From Arthrobacter sp. FW306-07-I (GTDB lineage: Bacteria; Actinomycetota; Actinomycetes; Actinomycetales; Micrococcaceae), in the NCBI RefSeq assembly GCF_021800405.1, contig NZ_CP084550.1:3596001-3660000 (forward strand): 64,000 nt of DNA, read 5' to 3'. Under the pieces are notes generated by a model, which worked only from the letters and a program-made list of their open reading frames with translations, was not told where the DNA came from and did no database searches. Positions within the stretch are counted from its first letter, which is position 1; every line of letters starts with the position of its first letter. Of the stretch, positions 41,998 to 50,818 are shown piece after piece. A program made the translations under genes and the position numbers.

Positions 41998-42966
41998 ATG
42001 AGCAGCACCGCACGAGAACTGATTCCGCCGGAGGCGCGGGAGCCGGCCGCACCTGTCCGCCGGGCCAAAGGCGGCCGCGTCCGCCGCCTGTCCGGACGCG
42101 ACAAAGTGGTCCTGTCCCTGATGGTGGGCATCCCCACGCTGATCGAACTGGCGATGGTTTGGCTGCCCATGCTGATGTCGGTGGGGCTCAGCTTCACCCG
42201 GTGGAACGGCCTGGACCTTGCGGACATCCGCCCGGCGGGCACCGCAAACTACCAGTTCATCGCCCAGGACTACCCCCCGTTCTGGCCGGCTGTTCAACAC
42301 AACATGCTGTGGCTGCTGTTTTTGGCCCTCATCGCCACGCCCCTGGGCCTGCTGCTCGCGGTGCTGCTGGACCAGAACATCCGCGGAAGCAAGATCTACC
42401 AAAGCATCTTCTTCGCACCCGTCATGCTGTCGCTAGCCCTGATCGGCATCATCTGGCAGCTCTTCTACCAGCGGGACAACGGCCTGCTCAACTTCCTCCT
42501 GGGCACTGCCGGCACGCCGCAGGCCGTTGACTGGTTCGGCGATTCGTCGGTCAATATCTGGGCGGCCATGATTGCGGCCACGTGGCGCCACGCCGGCTAC
42601 GTCATGTTGCTCTACCTGGCAGGCCTGAAGGGCGTGGACCCCAGCCTCAAGGAGGCCGCAGCCATTGACGGCGCCTCCGCCGTGCAGACCTTCTTCCGGG
42701 TGGTTTTCCCGGCCATGCGGCCCATCAACATCGTGATTGTCGTGATCACCATCATCGAGTCCCTCCGCGCCTTCGACGTCGTCTATGTGATCAACCGCGG
42801 CACCAACGGCCTGGAAATGCTCAGCGCCCTGGTGATCCAGAACCTCGTGGGCGAAGGCCAGGTGATCGGCGTCGGCTCCGCCCTCGCTGTGGTGCTGCTG
42901 GTCATTTCACTCGTTCCCATCGTCTTCTACCTCAGCCGCACTTTTGGCAAGGAGAACCAAGCATGA
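41998..42966 (+). CDS. ABC sugar permease, MalF-type (CUT1)
   Basis: 322 residues with six membrane helices after a basic cytosolic leader. The EAA loop EAAAIDGASAVQTFFRVVFPAMRP (about 218-241) is the site that docks the ATPase. It partners the MalG-type protein encoded next (4-bp ATGA overlap). Confidence 0.9.
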   Translation: MSSTARELIPPEAREPAAPVRRAKGGRVRRLSGRDKVVLSLMVGIPTLIELAMVWLPMLMSVGLSFTRWNGLDLADIRPAGTANYQFIAQDYPPFWPAVQHNMLWLLFLALIATPLGLLLAVLLDQNIRGSKIYQSIFFAPVMLSLALIGIIWQLFYQRDNGLLNFLLGTAGTPQAVDWFGDSSVNIWAAMIAATWRHAGYVMLLYLAGLKGVDPSLKEAAAIDGASAVQTFFRVVFPAMRPINIVIVVITIIESLRAFDVVYVINRGTNGLEMLSALVIQNLVGEGQVIGVGSALAVVLLVISLVPIVFYLSRTFGKENQA

Positions 42967-43877
42967 GCATCGCCACAGCCCGCGCCAACGGGTCTTCCGC
43001 AGAAGCCACCGGCCGGTCCGGAAGCCGCCCCAAGCGCCATTACGGGACGCACATCTTCCTGGTGGTGATGGCCGCCGTCTGGCTGGTTCCCTTGGGCTGG
43101 TCCGTCTTCACCGCACTGCGGCCGGTGGCGTCCACCAACGAGCACGGATATTTCAGCGTTGCCGGCGAGTTCAACTTCGACAACTTCGTCCAGGCCTGGA
43201 CGCAGGGAGGTTTTGCCACCTACTTCTGGAATTCCGTCATCATCACCGTGCCTGCGGTCCTGCTGACCCTGTTCCTCGCCTCGCTCATGGCCTTCGCCGT
43301 CAGCCGCGTCAGCTGGAAATTCAACATCACCCTGCTGATCATGTTCACCGCGGGAAACCTGCTGCCCCCACAGGTTCTCGCTGCGCCCCTGTTCGAGATG
43401 GCCAAGCACTTCCAGGTGCCCTACTCCTTCAGCGATTCCGGCAACATGCTCAACACCTACATCATCGTCATCGCGGTGGACACGGCGTTCCAGATGGGGT
43501 TCTGCACCTTCGTGCTCTCGAATTACATGAAGGCCCTTTCCGCCGACCTCACCGAGGCGGCATTGGTGGACGGTGCCAGCATCTGGCGGCAGTACCGCGA
43601 GATCATCCTGCCGCTGTGCCGCCCGGCGTTCGCCGCGCTGGGCACCCTGGAAGTCATCTTCATCTACAACGACTACTTCTGGCCCCTCCTGTTCATCCAG
43701 AGCGGCAACCGGCTCCCCATCACCACCGCCATCAACAACCTGCAGGGCCAGTTCCTGAACAACTACAACCTCCTGGCGGCAGGAGCGGTGATCACCGTTA
43801 TCCCCACGTTGATCATCTACCTGCTCCTCCAGCGGCAGTTTGTTGCGGGGCTGACTCTCGGTTCCAGCAAGGGATAG
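42963..43877 (+). CDS. ABC sugar permease, MalG-type (CUT1)
   Basis: 304 residues, six membrane helices, EAA loop EAALVDGASIWRQYREIILPLCRP (about 199-222) and a typical MalG C-terminus (LLQRQFVAGLTLGSSKG). Second half of the importer pore. The start overlaps the previous stop as ATGA. Confidence 0.9.
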   Translation: MSIATARANGSSAEATGRSGSRPKRHYGTHIFLVVMAAVWLVPLGWSVFTALRPVASTNEHGYFSVAGEFNFDNFVQAWTQGGFATYFWNSVIITVPAVLLTLFLASLMAFAVSRVSWKFNITLLIMFTAGNLLPPQVLAAPLFEMAKHFQVPYSFSDSGNMLNTYIIVIAVDTAFQMGFCTFVLSNYMKALSADLTEAALVDGASIWRQYREIILPLCRPAFAALGTLEVIFIYNDYFWPLLFIQSGNRLPITTAINNLQGQFLNNYNLLAAGAVITVIPTLIIYLLLQRQFVAGLTLGSSKG

Positions 43878-43884
43878 ACCATTA

Positions 43885-43902
43885 TGGAACAAGACGGAAC
43901 AT
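43885..43902. promoter_or_regulatory. direct repeats GGAACA, possible DeoR operator
   Basis: GGAACA at 43886-43891 and again at 43896-43901, exactly one helical turn apart, 35 bp before the DeoR gene. The reverse complement of similar repeats occurs at 40522-40534 in front of the importer operon. Confidence 0.4.
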
Positions 43903-43936
43903 AGCTTTCCGGCTCGAGCAGCACGAAAGGACCCCC

Positions 43937-44722
43937 ATGCTCCCTGCCGCACGCCACCAGGCCATCGTGGACGTTGTCCGGCGCGAACGGGTTGTCCGTG
44001 TCTCGGACCTGGCCCAGCAGCTGGGTGTTTCACTGATGACCGTCCGCCGGGACATCGAGTTGCTGGAAGAAGGCGGGAAGCTGGAGCGCATCCACGGCGG
44101 GGCCAAGCTTCCCGGCGATGCCAGCACCCATGAACCCGGGTTTGAACTGAAGTCCACGCAGTTGACGCTGGAAAAGCGCGCCATAGCCGTAGAGGCAGCC
44201 GCTTTGGTCCAGGAAGGGATGGCTGTTGGCCTAAGTGCCGGAACCACTACATGGGCGCTCGCCAAGGAACTGGTCGATGGCCCCCGGATCACCGTGGTGA
44301 CCAACTCGGTGAGGATCGCAGACCTCTTCCACCACGCTGCTTCCTCCGGCTCAGCCCGCCAGCCGTCAACCGTCATTCTCGTGGGCGGCGAGCGCACGCC
44401 GTCGGACGCCCTGGTGGGCCCAATCGCAACGGGCGCACTCAAGCAACTGCACCTGGATGTCCTGTTCCTGGGCGTCCACGGGATGGATGCCGATGCCGGG
44501 TTCACCACGCCCAACCTGCTGGAGGCCGAAACGGACCGTGCGTTCGTGGCGGCTGCGCGGAAAACAGTGGTGCTGGCTGACCACACCAAGTGGGGCATGC
44601 TGGGGATCAGCTCCATCGCCGCCTTGGATGACGTGGACGAGGTCATCAGCGACGTCGGGCTCAGCACCGAGGCGCGCCGGGTACTCGGCGAACGGGCCAA
44701 ACTGCGGGTGGTCCCTGCCTAG
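43937..44722 (+). CDS. DeoR family transcriptional regulator
   Basis: 261 residues. The N-terminal DeoR helix-turn-helix (VSDLAQQLGVSLMTVRRDIELLEEGGKLERIHGGA, about 22-56) carries the family signature. The C-terminal DeoRC sugar-phosphate sensor domain has GLSAGTTTWALAKEL and the conserved IVLVGGE / TPNLLEAE segments. It lies directly downstream of the importer genes and should be their local regulator, responding to a phosphorylated sugar. GAAAGG precedes the ATG. Only 59 bp separate it from the permease stop. Confidence 0.87.
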   Translation: MLPAARHQAIVDVVRRERVVRVSDLAQQLGVSLMTVRRDIELLEEGGKLERIHGGAKLPGDASTHEPGFELKSTQLTLEKRAIAVEAAALVQEGMAVGLSAGTTTWALAKELVDGPRITVVTNSVRIADLFHHAASSGSARQPSTVILVGGERTPSDALVGPIATGALKQLHLDVLFLGVHGMDADAGFTTPNLLEAETDRAFVAAARKTVVLADHTKWGMLGISSIAALDDVDEVISDVGLSTEARRVLGERAKLRVVPA

Positions 44723-45408
44723 GGCTTCTTCACGGCTTCGCTTGATCTGAGCCGCCATCCCACCCCGGAATCAAAGGTCCCGGAACGGGGCGTGCCCGCG
44801 ATGTCCACAGTGAGCTGTCCGAACGACGACAGGGCATCGGAGGTTGGGAACCAGCGCCGGCCGGCGGGCACGAGAATGAGGAGCCCGTCATGGTTCCCCA
44901 TCGCATGGAAGCTTTGCCCGTCGCCGGCGAAAGACTGAATCCCGAACGCATCCCCTATCTCCTGTATGGAGCGTGCGACATCCGGCACGGCAAGCCCTAC
45001 TTCGCTGATACATAAGAGGCTTGCGCCGGAAAACGGCGCGGAGGAAGCGTTGTCCAACTGCTGCCGGGAGATTAATTCCAAAATCATCCGGTCCGGGCCT
45101 TCGAAGTAGACCGACTCCGATTCCCAGGGCTCCCCCAGCTGAAACTCGTCATTTCCATTGAGGCTTATGACCCTGGTTCTGCCAGACAGCCAGCGCTTCC
45201 CGTCTGCCAACTGGTTGGCCGGAATGGTGAAAGCCAGATGGTTGCTGCCTTCAGAGGCATTGCCTTCGAAGAACTCAAGCAGGCTGGAGCCAACCTCGAC
45301 GACCACCGTTTCCTTGGATTGCCGGACCGGAAGACCAAGAACGTCACGGTAGAAAACTGCGCTGCCTTCAAGATCAGGGGAAGGCATCCGAATGCTTTTG
45401 AGATGCAT
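44719..45408 (-). CDS. VOC (glyoxalase/bleomycin resistance) superfamily protein, two tandem modules
   Basis: 229 residues with two VOC modules (about 1-115 and 130-215). The first opens KSIRMPSPDLEGSAVFYRDVLGLPV, the classic beta-alpha-beta start; the second reads ISEVGLAVPDVARSIQEIGDAFGIQ. Metal-ligand residues cannot be assigned with confidence. Function unknown; such proteins include dioxygenases, glyoxalases and antibiotic-binding proteins. Base composition is visibly less GC-rich than its neighbours, and the gene is convergent with the DeoR gene (4-bp overlap). AGGAG is 9 bases before the ATG. Confidence 0.78.
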   Translation of the reverse strand: MHLKSIRMPSPDLEGSAVFYRDVLGLPVRQSKETVVVEVGSSLLEFFEGNASEGSNHLAFTIPANQLADGKRWLSGRTRVISLNGNDEFQLGEPWESESVYFEGPDRMILELISRQQLDNASSAPFSGASLLCISEVGLAVPDVARSIQEIGDAFGIQSFAGDGQSFHAMGNHDGLLILVPAGRRWFPTSDALSSFGQLTVDIAGTPRSGTFDSGVGWRLRSSEAVKKP

Positions 45409-45615
45409 TGTTTCTCGCTCCTGTTATTCAGTGCTGACGCACATTTGACCTTCCCGGCCCAAATTCGCGGCTGTTCAGCTCCACTGCAGTTCTGGCGCGA
45501 TGGATAGTACTGGGGCAATCACTCTCGGCCGGACAGGCGTTTGGCGGCATGGTGGTTCTCGCGTCCCTTGGTTTCATCCTGTTCCGGAACCAGAGCGGGG
45601 ATGCGCCCCGAAAGG

Positions 45616-46632
45616 TCAGGCAGAACCGCGCCACTGGATCGCTGTCTCAAGGACCCGCGGCGTGCCCGGAAGCCCCTTGAGCTGGGCAAGGACGAGCTCA
45701 GCAGCGGCGCTCCCCAGCAGATCCGCGGGCTGGCGGACTGTGGAGAGCTGCGGGCGGCAGCGCAGGGCCCAACTGCTGTCATCGAAACCGACAACGCCCA
45801 CATCTTCGGGCACCCTTCGGCCGGCCTCCTGCAGCGCGGTCATTGCGCCCGCAGCCACGGCATCGGAGGCGGCGAAGACTCCATCGATGTCCGGCGCCCG
45901 CCGCAGCAACTCCTGCATTCCATCGAAGCCTGCGGCATAGGTGTACAGGGGATACTCAACAACCAGGTCGGGATTGAAGCGTCCGCCCAGTGCAGCGCGA
46001 AAGCCTGCCACGCGGTCCTTCCCGGAATCGCGGTCCAATGCGCTGGCGATCATACCTACCTGTTTGCGCCCAGTTTCGAGCAACCTTCCGGTGATGTTGC
46101 GGGCGGCCTCCACATTGTCGATGGCGGCGTAGGGCAACTCGGGAGTCCCCTCCGGATGCCCCACAAAAGCGGCCGGCAAGCCGATCTCCGCCACGGCCGC
46201 CGCAATCGGATCGGAGGCGCGGGCCGAGATGATGACGGCACCATCAACCAGGCCGCCCCGCAGGTAATCAGCCACCCGGCGGCTGTCACGGTCCGAGTCA
46301 ATGATCAGCGAAACCAGTTGATAGTCAGCCTTGGACAGGACCTCGTTGGCCCCCAGCAGGATGGAGCCGATGTTCGGATCTTCAAACAACAGCGAGTGTG
46401 GTTCGTGGATGATCAGCCCGATGGCCCGGGACTCCTGGGTAACCAGGTTCCGGGCGGCGCTGTTCCGGACGTACCCAACCCGGGCAATGGCTTCCTCCAC
46501 CGCCTGCCTGGCCTCGTCCGACACATATTTTTCCCCGTTCATAACACGTGAAACGGTCCCCCTGGAAAGCCCGGCAGCGTCCGCCACATCGTTGATGGTG
46601 GCGCGGCGGGCACGGGTGCGTGTCAGCGACAT
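45616..46632 (-). CDS. LacI family regulator of the GH42 beta-galactosidase module
   Basis: 338 residues. LacI DNA-binding head ATINDVADAAGLSRGTVSRVMNGEKYVS (about 11-38), hinge NSAARNLVTQESRAIGLII and a sugar-sensing domain ending QLSTVRQPADLLGSAAAEL. It is divergent from the beta-galactosidase operon, with two TCTGGGAACGTTCNCAGA palindromes between them. The start at 46632 (MSLTRTRARR) is supported by TACAGT six bases upstream (leaderless layout). Confidence 0.88.
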   Translation of the reverse strand: MSLTRTRARRATINDVADAAGLSRGTVSRVMNGEKYVSDEARQAVEEAIARVGYVRNSAARNLVTQESRAIGLIIHEPHSLLFEDPNIGSILLGANEVLSKADYQLVSLIIDSDRDSRRVADYLRGGLVDGAVIISARASDPIAAAVAEIGLPAAFVGHPEGTPELPYAAIDNVEAARNITGRLLETGRKQVGMIASALDRDSGKDRVAGFRAALGGRFNPDLVVEYPLYTYAAGFDGMQELLRRAPDIDGVFAASDAVAAGAMTALQEAGRRVPEDVGVVGFDDSSWALRCRPQLSTVRQPADLLGSAAAELVLAQLKGLPGTPRVLETAIQWRGSA

Positions 46633-46638
46633 ATTTGT

Positions 46639-46644
46639 ACTGTA
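46639..46644 (-). promoter_or_regulatory. -10 element of a leaderless promoter (TACAGT)
   Basis: TANNNT hexamer six bases before the ATG of the divergent LacI gene. Confidence 0.45.
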
Positions 46645-46680
46645 GCCGAGTCTGCAGGAAGGGATGTCCTGCCGCACGCA

Positions 46681-46709
46681 TTGACACCCCTCGCGCCGAT
46701 GCGTACTCT
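46681..46709 (+). promoter_or_regulatory. promoter of the GH42 operon
   Basis: Consensus -35 TTGACA (46681-46686), 17-bp spacer, -10 TACTCT (46704-46709); start expected near 46716. The best sigma-70-type promoter in the window. Confidence 0.75.
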
Positions 46710-46724
46710 GGGAACGTTCCCAGA
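46707..46724. promoter_or_regulatory. LacI-type operator O1, TCTGGGAACGTTCCCAGA
   Basis: A perfect 18-bp palindrome overlapping the -10 and start point of the GH42 promoter. Binding there would occlude RNA polymerase. Confidence 0.85.
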
Positions 46725-46752
46725 TGATCTACATCACTCACTGCATTGCTTT

Positions 46753-46770
46753 TCTGGGAACGTTCACAGA
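46753..46770. promoter_or_regulatory. LacI-type operator O2, TCTGGGAACGTTCACAGA
   Basis: Same palindrome with one mismatch, symmetric out to 22 bp (46751-46772), centred 46 bp downstream of O1 in the untranslated leader. Confidence 0.8.
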
Positions 46771-46847
46771 AATCGTTGAGACAACAGCGTCCAGGAGTCC
46801 GGGTCTGCCCCGGTCTTGCACGTCTGCTGCAAGCCGAAGGAGCAGGG

Positions 46848-48911
46848 TTGAGCCCCACCAGAACGCCGGTTGCCGGGCTGTCCCCGAGCGGACAACTCGT
46901 TTACGGCTGCGACTACAACCCCGAGCAGTGGGACAACACCGTGTGGCAGGAAGACGTCCGCCTCATGAAACAGGCCGGCGTAAATCTCGTCGCCGTCAAT
47001 ATTTTTGGCTGGGCAGAACTGGAATCAACCCAGGGCATCTTTACGTTCGACCGCCTTGACGAGATCCTGGACCTGCTCCACGCCAACGGCATTGGCGTCA
47101 ACCTGGGGACGGGAACATCCTCCACACCGGCCTGGCTCACAGCGCTTCACCCGGACATCCTCCCCCAGTCGGCATCCGGAACCCGCGCCTGGCCCGGCGG
47201 GCGCCAGGCCTGGTGCCCCAGTTCCCCGCACTACCGCGAATACGCCCTCCGGCTGGTCACCGAGGTGGTGCGCAGGTACGGCGCCCATCCGGCCGTCAGG
47301 CTGTGGCACGTCTCCAACGAACTCGGTTGCCACAACGCACTGTGCTACTGCGACGTCTCCGCCGAGGCTTTCCGCGGCTGGCTGGTCACCCGGTACGGGA
47401 CCCTCGAGTCGCTCAACAGCGCCTGGGGCACCGCCTTCTGGTCACAGCGGTACTCGGACTGGAGCCAAATCCTGCCGCCCCGCACCACTGTTTCCACCAG
47501 CAACCCGACCCAGGTACTGGACTTCCACCGCTTCAGCTCGGATGAACTGCTGGGTTACTACCAGTCCGAAGCCGAGGTCCTGAGGCGGCACAGCGACGTT
47601 CCCGTCACCACCAATTTCATGGTCGCCGCCCACATCCGCAACCAGGATTACTGGTCATGGGCACCGCATATGGACGTCATTGCCAATGACCATTACCTCG
47701 ACCACCGGCTTGAAGACCCCACCATCGAACTGGCCTTTGCCGCCGACGCAACCAGGGGCCTCGCCCAGGGCCGGCCGTGGTTGCTCATGGAGCACTCAAC
47801 GTCGGCCGTGAACTGGCAGCCCCGCAACATTGCCAAAAACCCTGGCGAGATGCTCCGCAACTCACTTGCCCACCTGGCCCGCGGCGCCGATGGGCTTTGC
47901 TTCTTCCAGTGGCGCGCTTCAGTCCAGGGCAGTGAAAAGTTCCACTCCGCAATGCTTCCCCACGCAGGAACGGATTCCCGGATCTGGAAGGAGGTGGTGG
48001 AACTCGGCGGCATACTGGAGCAGCTTGCCGAGGTAGCCGGTTCGACAGTCACGGCGGAGGCGGCCCTAATGTTCAGCTGGGAAGCGTGGTGGGCCTACGA
48101 CCAGGAGTCCCACCCATCTTCAGACGTTCGGTACCTGGACCAAGTGCACGCGATGTACAAGGCACTGTGGGACGCGGGCATCACGGTAGACATCGTGGCC
48201 CCCGGCGCCGACATTTCCGGCTACAAACTCGTGGTGGTGCCCGGCTTGTACCTCGTCCGGGACAAGGAGTCAGCAGCGCTTGCGCACTACGTCAGCAGCG
48301 GCGGCCATGCCATCGTTACCTATTTCAGCGGCATTGTGGACGAAAACGAAAAGGTGTTGGCCGGCGGCTATCCCGGCGCCTTCCGGCAACTGCTCGGCAT
48401 CCGGACGGAGGAATTCATCCCCCTGGCCCCGGGACAGGCCAGGACCCTCGACAACGGTGCTGATGCCTCCCTGTGGACCGAAGCGTTGCGGCTGGAGGGA
48501 GCGGAGGCAATAGCCTCCTTCACCGATGGGCCCCTCGCCGGCACGGCCGCCGTCACCCGCAACCAGCACGGGTCCGGAACGGCGTGGTACCTGGCGACGG
48601 CGCTGGACCAGGCAGCACTTCGCCACACCGTGTCCGAGGCTGCTGCCGGCGCTGGAGTGGTTGCCTATGAGTCAGCCCCAGGGCTTGAAGTCGTGGTCCG
48701 GGCAGGCCTTGACCACGACTACACCTTCCTGATCAACCACACCGAAGAAGAGCACAAGTACGCGGCCCGCGGCCACGAACTGATCGCCGGCGAAGAAGTC
48801 GCCACCGCCGTCGCCATTCCTGCGGGCGCCGTGAGGGTTGTCCGCACCGCCACATCAGCTCCCCCGACTACTGGCAAGAACACCGGCCAGAAAGATGATG
48901 AACGTGACTAG
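46848..48911 (+). CDS. GH42 beta-galactosidase
   Basis: 687 residues. The acid/base Glu is in VSNELG (E158) and the nucleophile Glu in LLMEHSTSA (E315), on a TIM barrel opening YGCDYNPEQWDNTVW (about 19-33). The trimerisation and beta domains follow. No signal peptide, so cytosolic: it acts on galactosides after import by the co-transcribed ABC system. GH42 enzymes favour short beta-galactosides such as galactan-derived oligosaccharides. Start is the TTG at 46848 with AAGGAG five bases upstream; the ATG at 46746 would lie in the operator region. The 3' end overlaps the first permease start. Confidence 0.9.
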   Translation: MSPTRTPVAGLSPSGQLVYGCDYNPEQWDNTVWQEDVRLMKQAGVNLVAVNIFGWAELESTQGIFTFDRLDEILDLLHANGIGVNLGTGTSSTPAWLTALHPDILPQSASGTRAWPGGRQAWCPSSPHYREYALRLVTEVVRRYGAHPAVRLWHVSNELGCHNALCYCDVSAEAFRGWLVTRYGTLESLNSAWGTAFWSQRYSDWSQILPPRTTVSTSNPTQVLDFHRFSSDELLGYYQSEAEVLRRHSDVPVTTNFMVAAHIRNQDYWSWAPHMDVIANDHYLDHRLEDPTIELAFAADATRGLAQGRPWLLMEHSTSAVNWQPRNIAKNPGEMLRNSLAHLARGADGLCFFQWRASVQGSEKFHSAMLPHAGTDSRIWKEVVELGGILEQLAEVAGSTVTAEAALMFSWEAWWAYDQESHPSSDVRYLDQVHAMYKALWDAGITVDIVAPGADISGYKLVVVPGLYLVRDKESAALAHYVSSGGHAIVTYFSGIVDENEKVLAGGYPGAFRQLLGIRTEEFIPLAPGQARTLDNGADASLWTEALRLEGAEAIASFTDGPLAGTAAVTRNQHGSGTAWYLATALDQAALRHTVSEAAAGAGVVAYESAPGLEVVVRAGLDHDYTFLINHTEEEHKYAARGHELIAGEEVATAVAIPAGAVRVVRTATSAPPTTGKNTGQKDDERD

Positions 48912-49833
48912 ACCCATTACCGCGCCGGCAACGGCCACCGGAGTGCCGATGCCCCGGAAGTCCAAAACCACAGGCGCCCAGCGCCGCGCCGTCCTCCTGT
49001 TCGTTGCGCCATTCGGCGTCCTTTTCCTTGCCTTCTATGCGGTTCCGATCATTTTTGCCGTGGTGCAGTCGCTGCTCACCGTTGAACGCAAGGGAACATT
49101 CGGACCTCCCCAGCAGGTCTTCGGCGGGCTGGTCCAATACCAGCAGGTGTTCCAGAACAGTGAATTCTGGGAGTCTGTGGGGCGGGTACTGCTCTTCGGA
49201 GTGGTCCAGGTGCCCGTCATGCTTGGCCTTGCACTCCTCTTCGCCCTGCTGCTCGACTCGCCCCTCCTGAAGGGGACGAAGTTCTTCCGGCTGGCGTTTT
49301 TCGCCCCTTATGCCGTCCCCGGCGTCATCGCAGCGATCATGTGGGGCTTCCTCTATTCGCCGTCGCTTTCCCCTTTTGATGCCGTTACCTCGCAGGTCAA
49401 CTTCCTCTCGGCAGACCTGGTCCTGTGGGCAGTGGCAAATATTGTGACCTGGGTATACGTCGGCTACAACATGCTGATCATCTACTCGTCCCTGCTGGCA
49501 ATCCCAACGGAGATCTACGAAGCGGCCCGGCTGGACGGTGCCAGCAACTTCCAGATCGCCTGGCGCATCAAGATTCCCCTCGTGGTGCCGGCCATCATCC
49601 TCACCGGCGTGTTTTCCATCATCGGAACGCTCCAGCTCCTGGCGGAACCGCAGACCCTGCGCAGTTTCAGCACGGCCATCAGCAGCACCTTCACTCCCAA
49701 CCTCGCCGTTTACACAACAGCATCAGTCCCGAACTACAGCCTGGCTGCAGCATTCTCGGTGGTGCTTGCGTTGGCAACATTCGTTCTTTCCTTCGTCTTC
49801 CTCAAGGCAACCCAGCGGAAGGTTTCCCAGTGA
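48895..49833 (+). CDS. ABC sugar permease, MalF-type (CUT1)
   Basis: 312 residues, six membrane helices starting RRAVLLFVAPFGVLFLAFYAVPIIF; EAA loop EAARLDGASNFQIAWRIKIPLVVP (about 215-238). Carries galactosides for the upstream GH42 enzyme. Start chosen at the ATG overlapping the GH42 end; an ATG at 48950 preceded by CGGAG (MPRKSKTTG) would give a shorter, equally plausible protein. Confidence 0.87.
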   Translation: MMNVTRPITAPATATGVPMPRKSKTTGAQRRAVLLFVAPFGVLFLAFYAVPIIFAVVQSLLTVERKGTFGPPQQVFGGLVQYQQVFQNSEFWESVGRVLLFGVVQVPVMLGLALLFALLLDSPLLKGTKFFRLAFFAPYAVPGVIAAIMWGFLYSPSLSPFDAVTSQVNFLSADLVLWAVANIVTWVYVGYNMLIIYSSLLAIPTEIYEAARLDGASNFQIAWRIKIPLVVPAIILTGVFSIIGTLQLLAEPQTLRSFSTAISSTFTPNLAVYTTASVPNYSLAAAFSVVLALATFVLSFVFLKATQRKVSQ

Positions 49834-50741
49834 GCGCAGCAACGGCCATGACCACAAAAAAGCCGGCCACCACGGCAACCACACCCCGGGGACCCCGGCA
49901 AAGCATCATGTCCCGGGGAGCGGCCATGCTCATCATGGGCGTCTTCACGCTCTACTTTCTGACCCCCATCTGGTGGCTGCTGGTCTCCTCCTCCAAGACC
50001 GGCGGGGACATCACAGGCACCGCACCGCTGTGGTTCACCGCGGACTCCATCCCCACCTTCTTCGCCAACCTGGGCAACCTGTTCACCTACAGCGACGGCG
50101 TGTTCGGGCGCTGGCTGGCCAACAGCGCCCTCTACGCGGGGCTGGGCGCCCTGGTTGGTACCGTCATTGCCGCCATGTGCGGCTATGCCCTGGCCAAGTA
50201 TGAGTTCCGTGGCCGTGAGGCCATCTTCAACGTCGTGCTCAGCGGGGTGCTGGTGCCCGCAACTGCACTCGCCCTCCCGCTGTTCCTGATCTTCAGCCAG
50301 GTGAAACTGACCAATACCCTTTGGGCAGTGTTCCTGCCCAGCCTGGTCAGCCCCTTCGGCGTCTACCTTGCCCGGATCTACGCGGCGGCAAGCGTCCCCA
50401 CGGAGCTGCTGGAGGCTGCACGCCTCGATGGTTCATCTGAGGCCAGGACCTTCTTCACGGTTTCCACCCGCCTTATGGCTCCTGCCCTGGTGACCATCTT
50501 CCTGTTCCAGTTCGTAGCCATCTGGAACAACTTCTTCCTGCCCCTCATCATGCTGCGGGACCAGACACTGTTTCCGGTCACGCTGGGCCTGTATGCGTGG
50601 AACAGCCAGATCAGCCAGATTCCGGAGCTCCGGGTCCTGGTGATCGTCGGCGCCCTGGTGTCGATCCTCCCGCTGATCGCAACGTTCCTCGGGCTGCAGC
50701 GCTTCTGGAGCAGCGGCCTGGGCGCTGGAAGCGTCAAATAG
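49830..50741 (+). CDS. ABC sugar permease, MalG-type (CUT1)
   Basis: 303 residues, six helices, EAA loop EAARLDGSSEARTFFTVSTRLMAP (about 188-211). GTG start at 49830 overlapping the previous stop as GTGA, with GGAAGG six bases upstream. Partner of the preceding permease. Confidence 0.88.
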   Translation: MSAATAMTTKKPATTATTPRGPRQSIMSRGAAMLIMGVFTLYFLTPIWWLLVSSSKTGGDITGTAPLWFTADSIPTFFANLGNLFTYSDGVFGRWLANSALYAGLGALVGTVIAAMCGYALAKYEFRGREAIFNVVLSGVLVPATALALPLFLIFSQVKLTNTLWAVFLPSLVSPFGVYLARIYAAASVPTELLEAARLDGSSEARTFFTVSTRLMAPALVTIFLFQFVAIWNNFFLPLIMLRDQTLFPVTLGLYAWNSQISQIPELRVLVIVGALVSILPLIATFLGLQRFWSSGLGAGSVK

Positions 50742-50818
50742 CCCACAAAATTTTCCCCCCACAACCCGTCCCGCGGCCCACTGCCCCGGTACACCCACCC
50801 CACTAATAAGGAATAGAA

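Noticed and set aside
46846..48911. Signal peptide on the GH42 enzyme
   Set aside because: The N-terminus (LSPTRTPVAGLSPSGQ) has no hydrophobic core; the enzyme is expected in the cytosol.
49425..49829. Upstream extension of the second GH42-module permease
   Set aside because: It lies inside the previous permease in another frame; the GTG at 49830 has a good ribosome site and overlaps the preceding stop.
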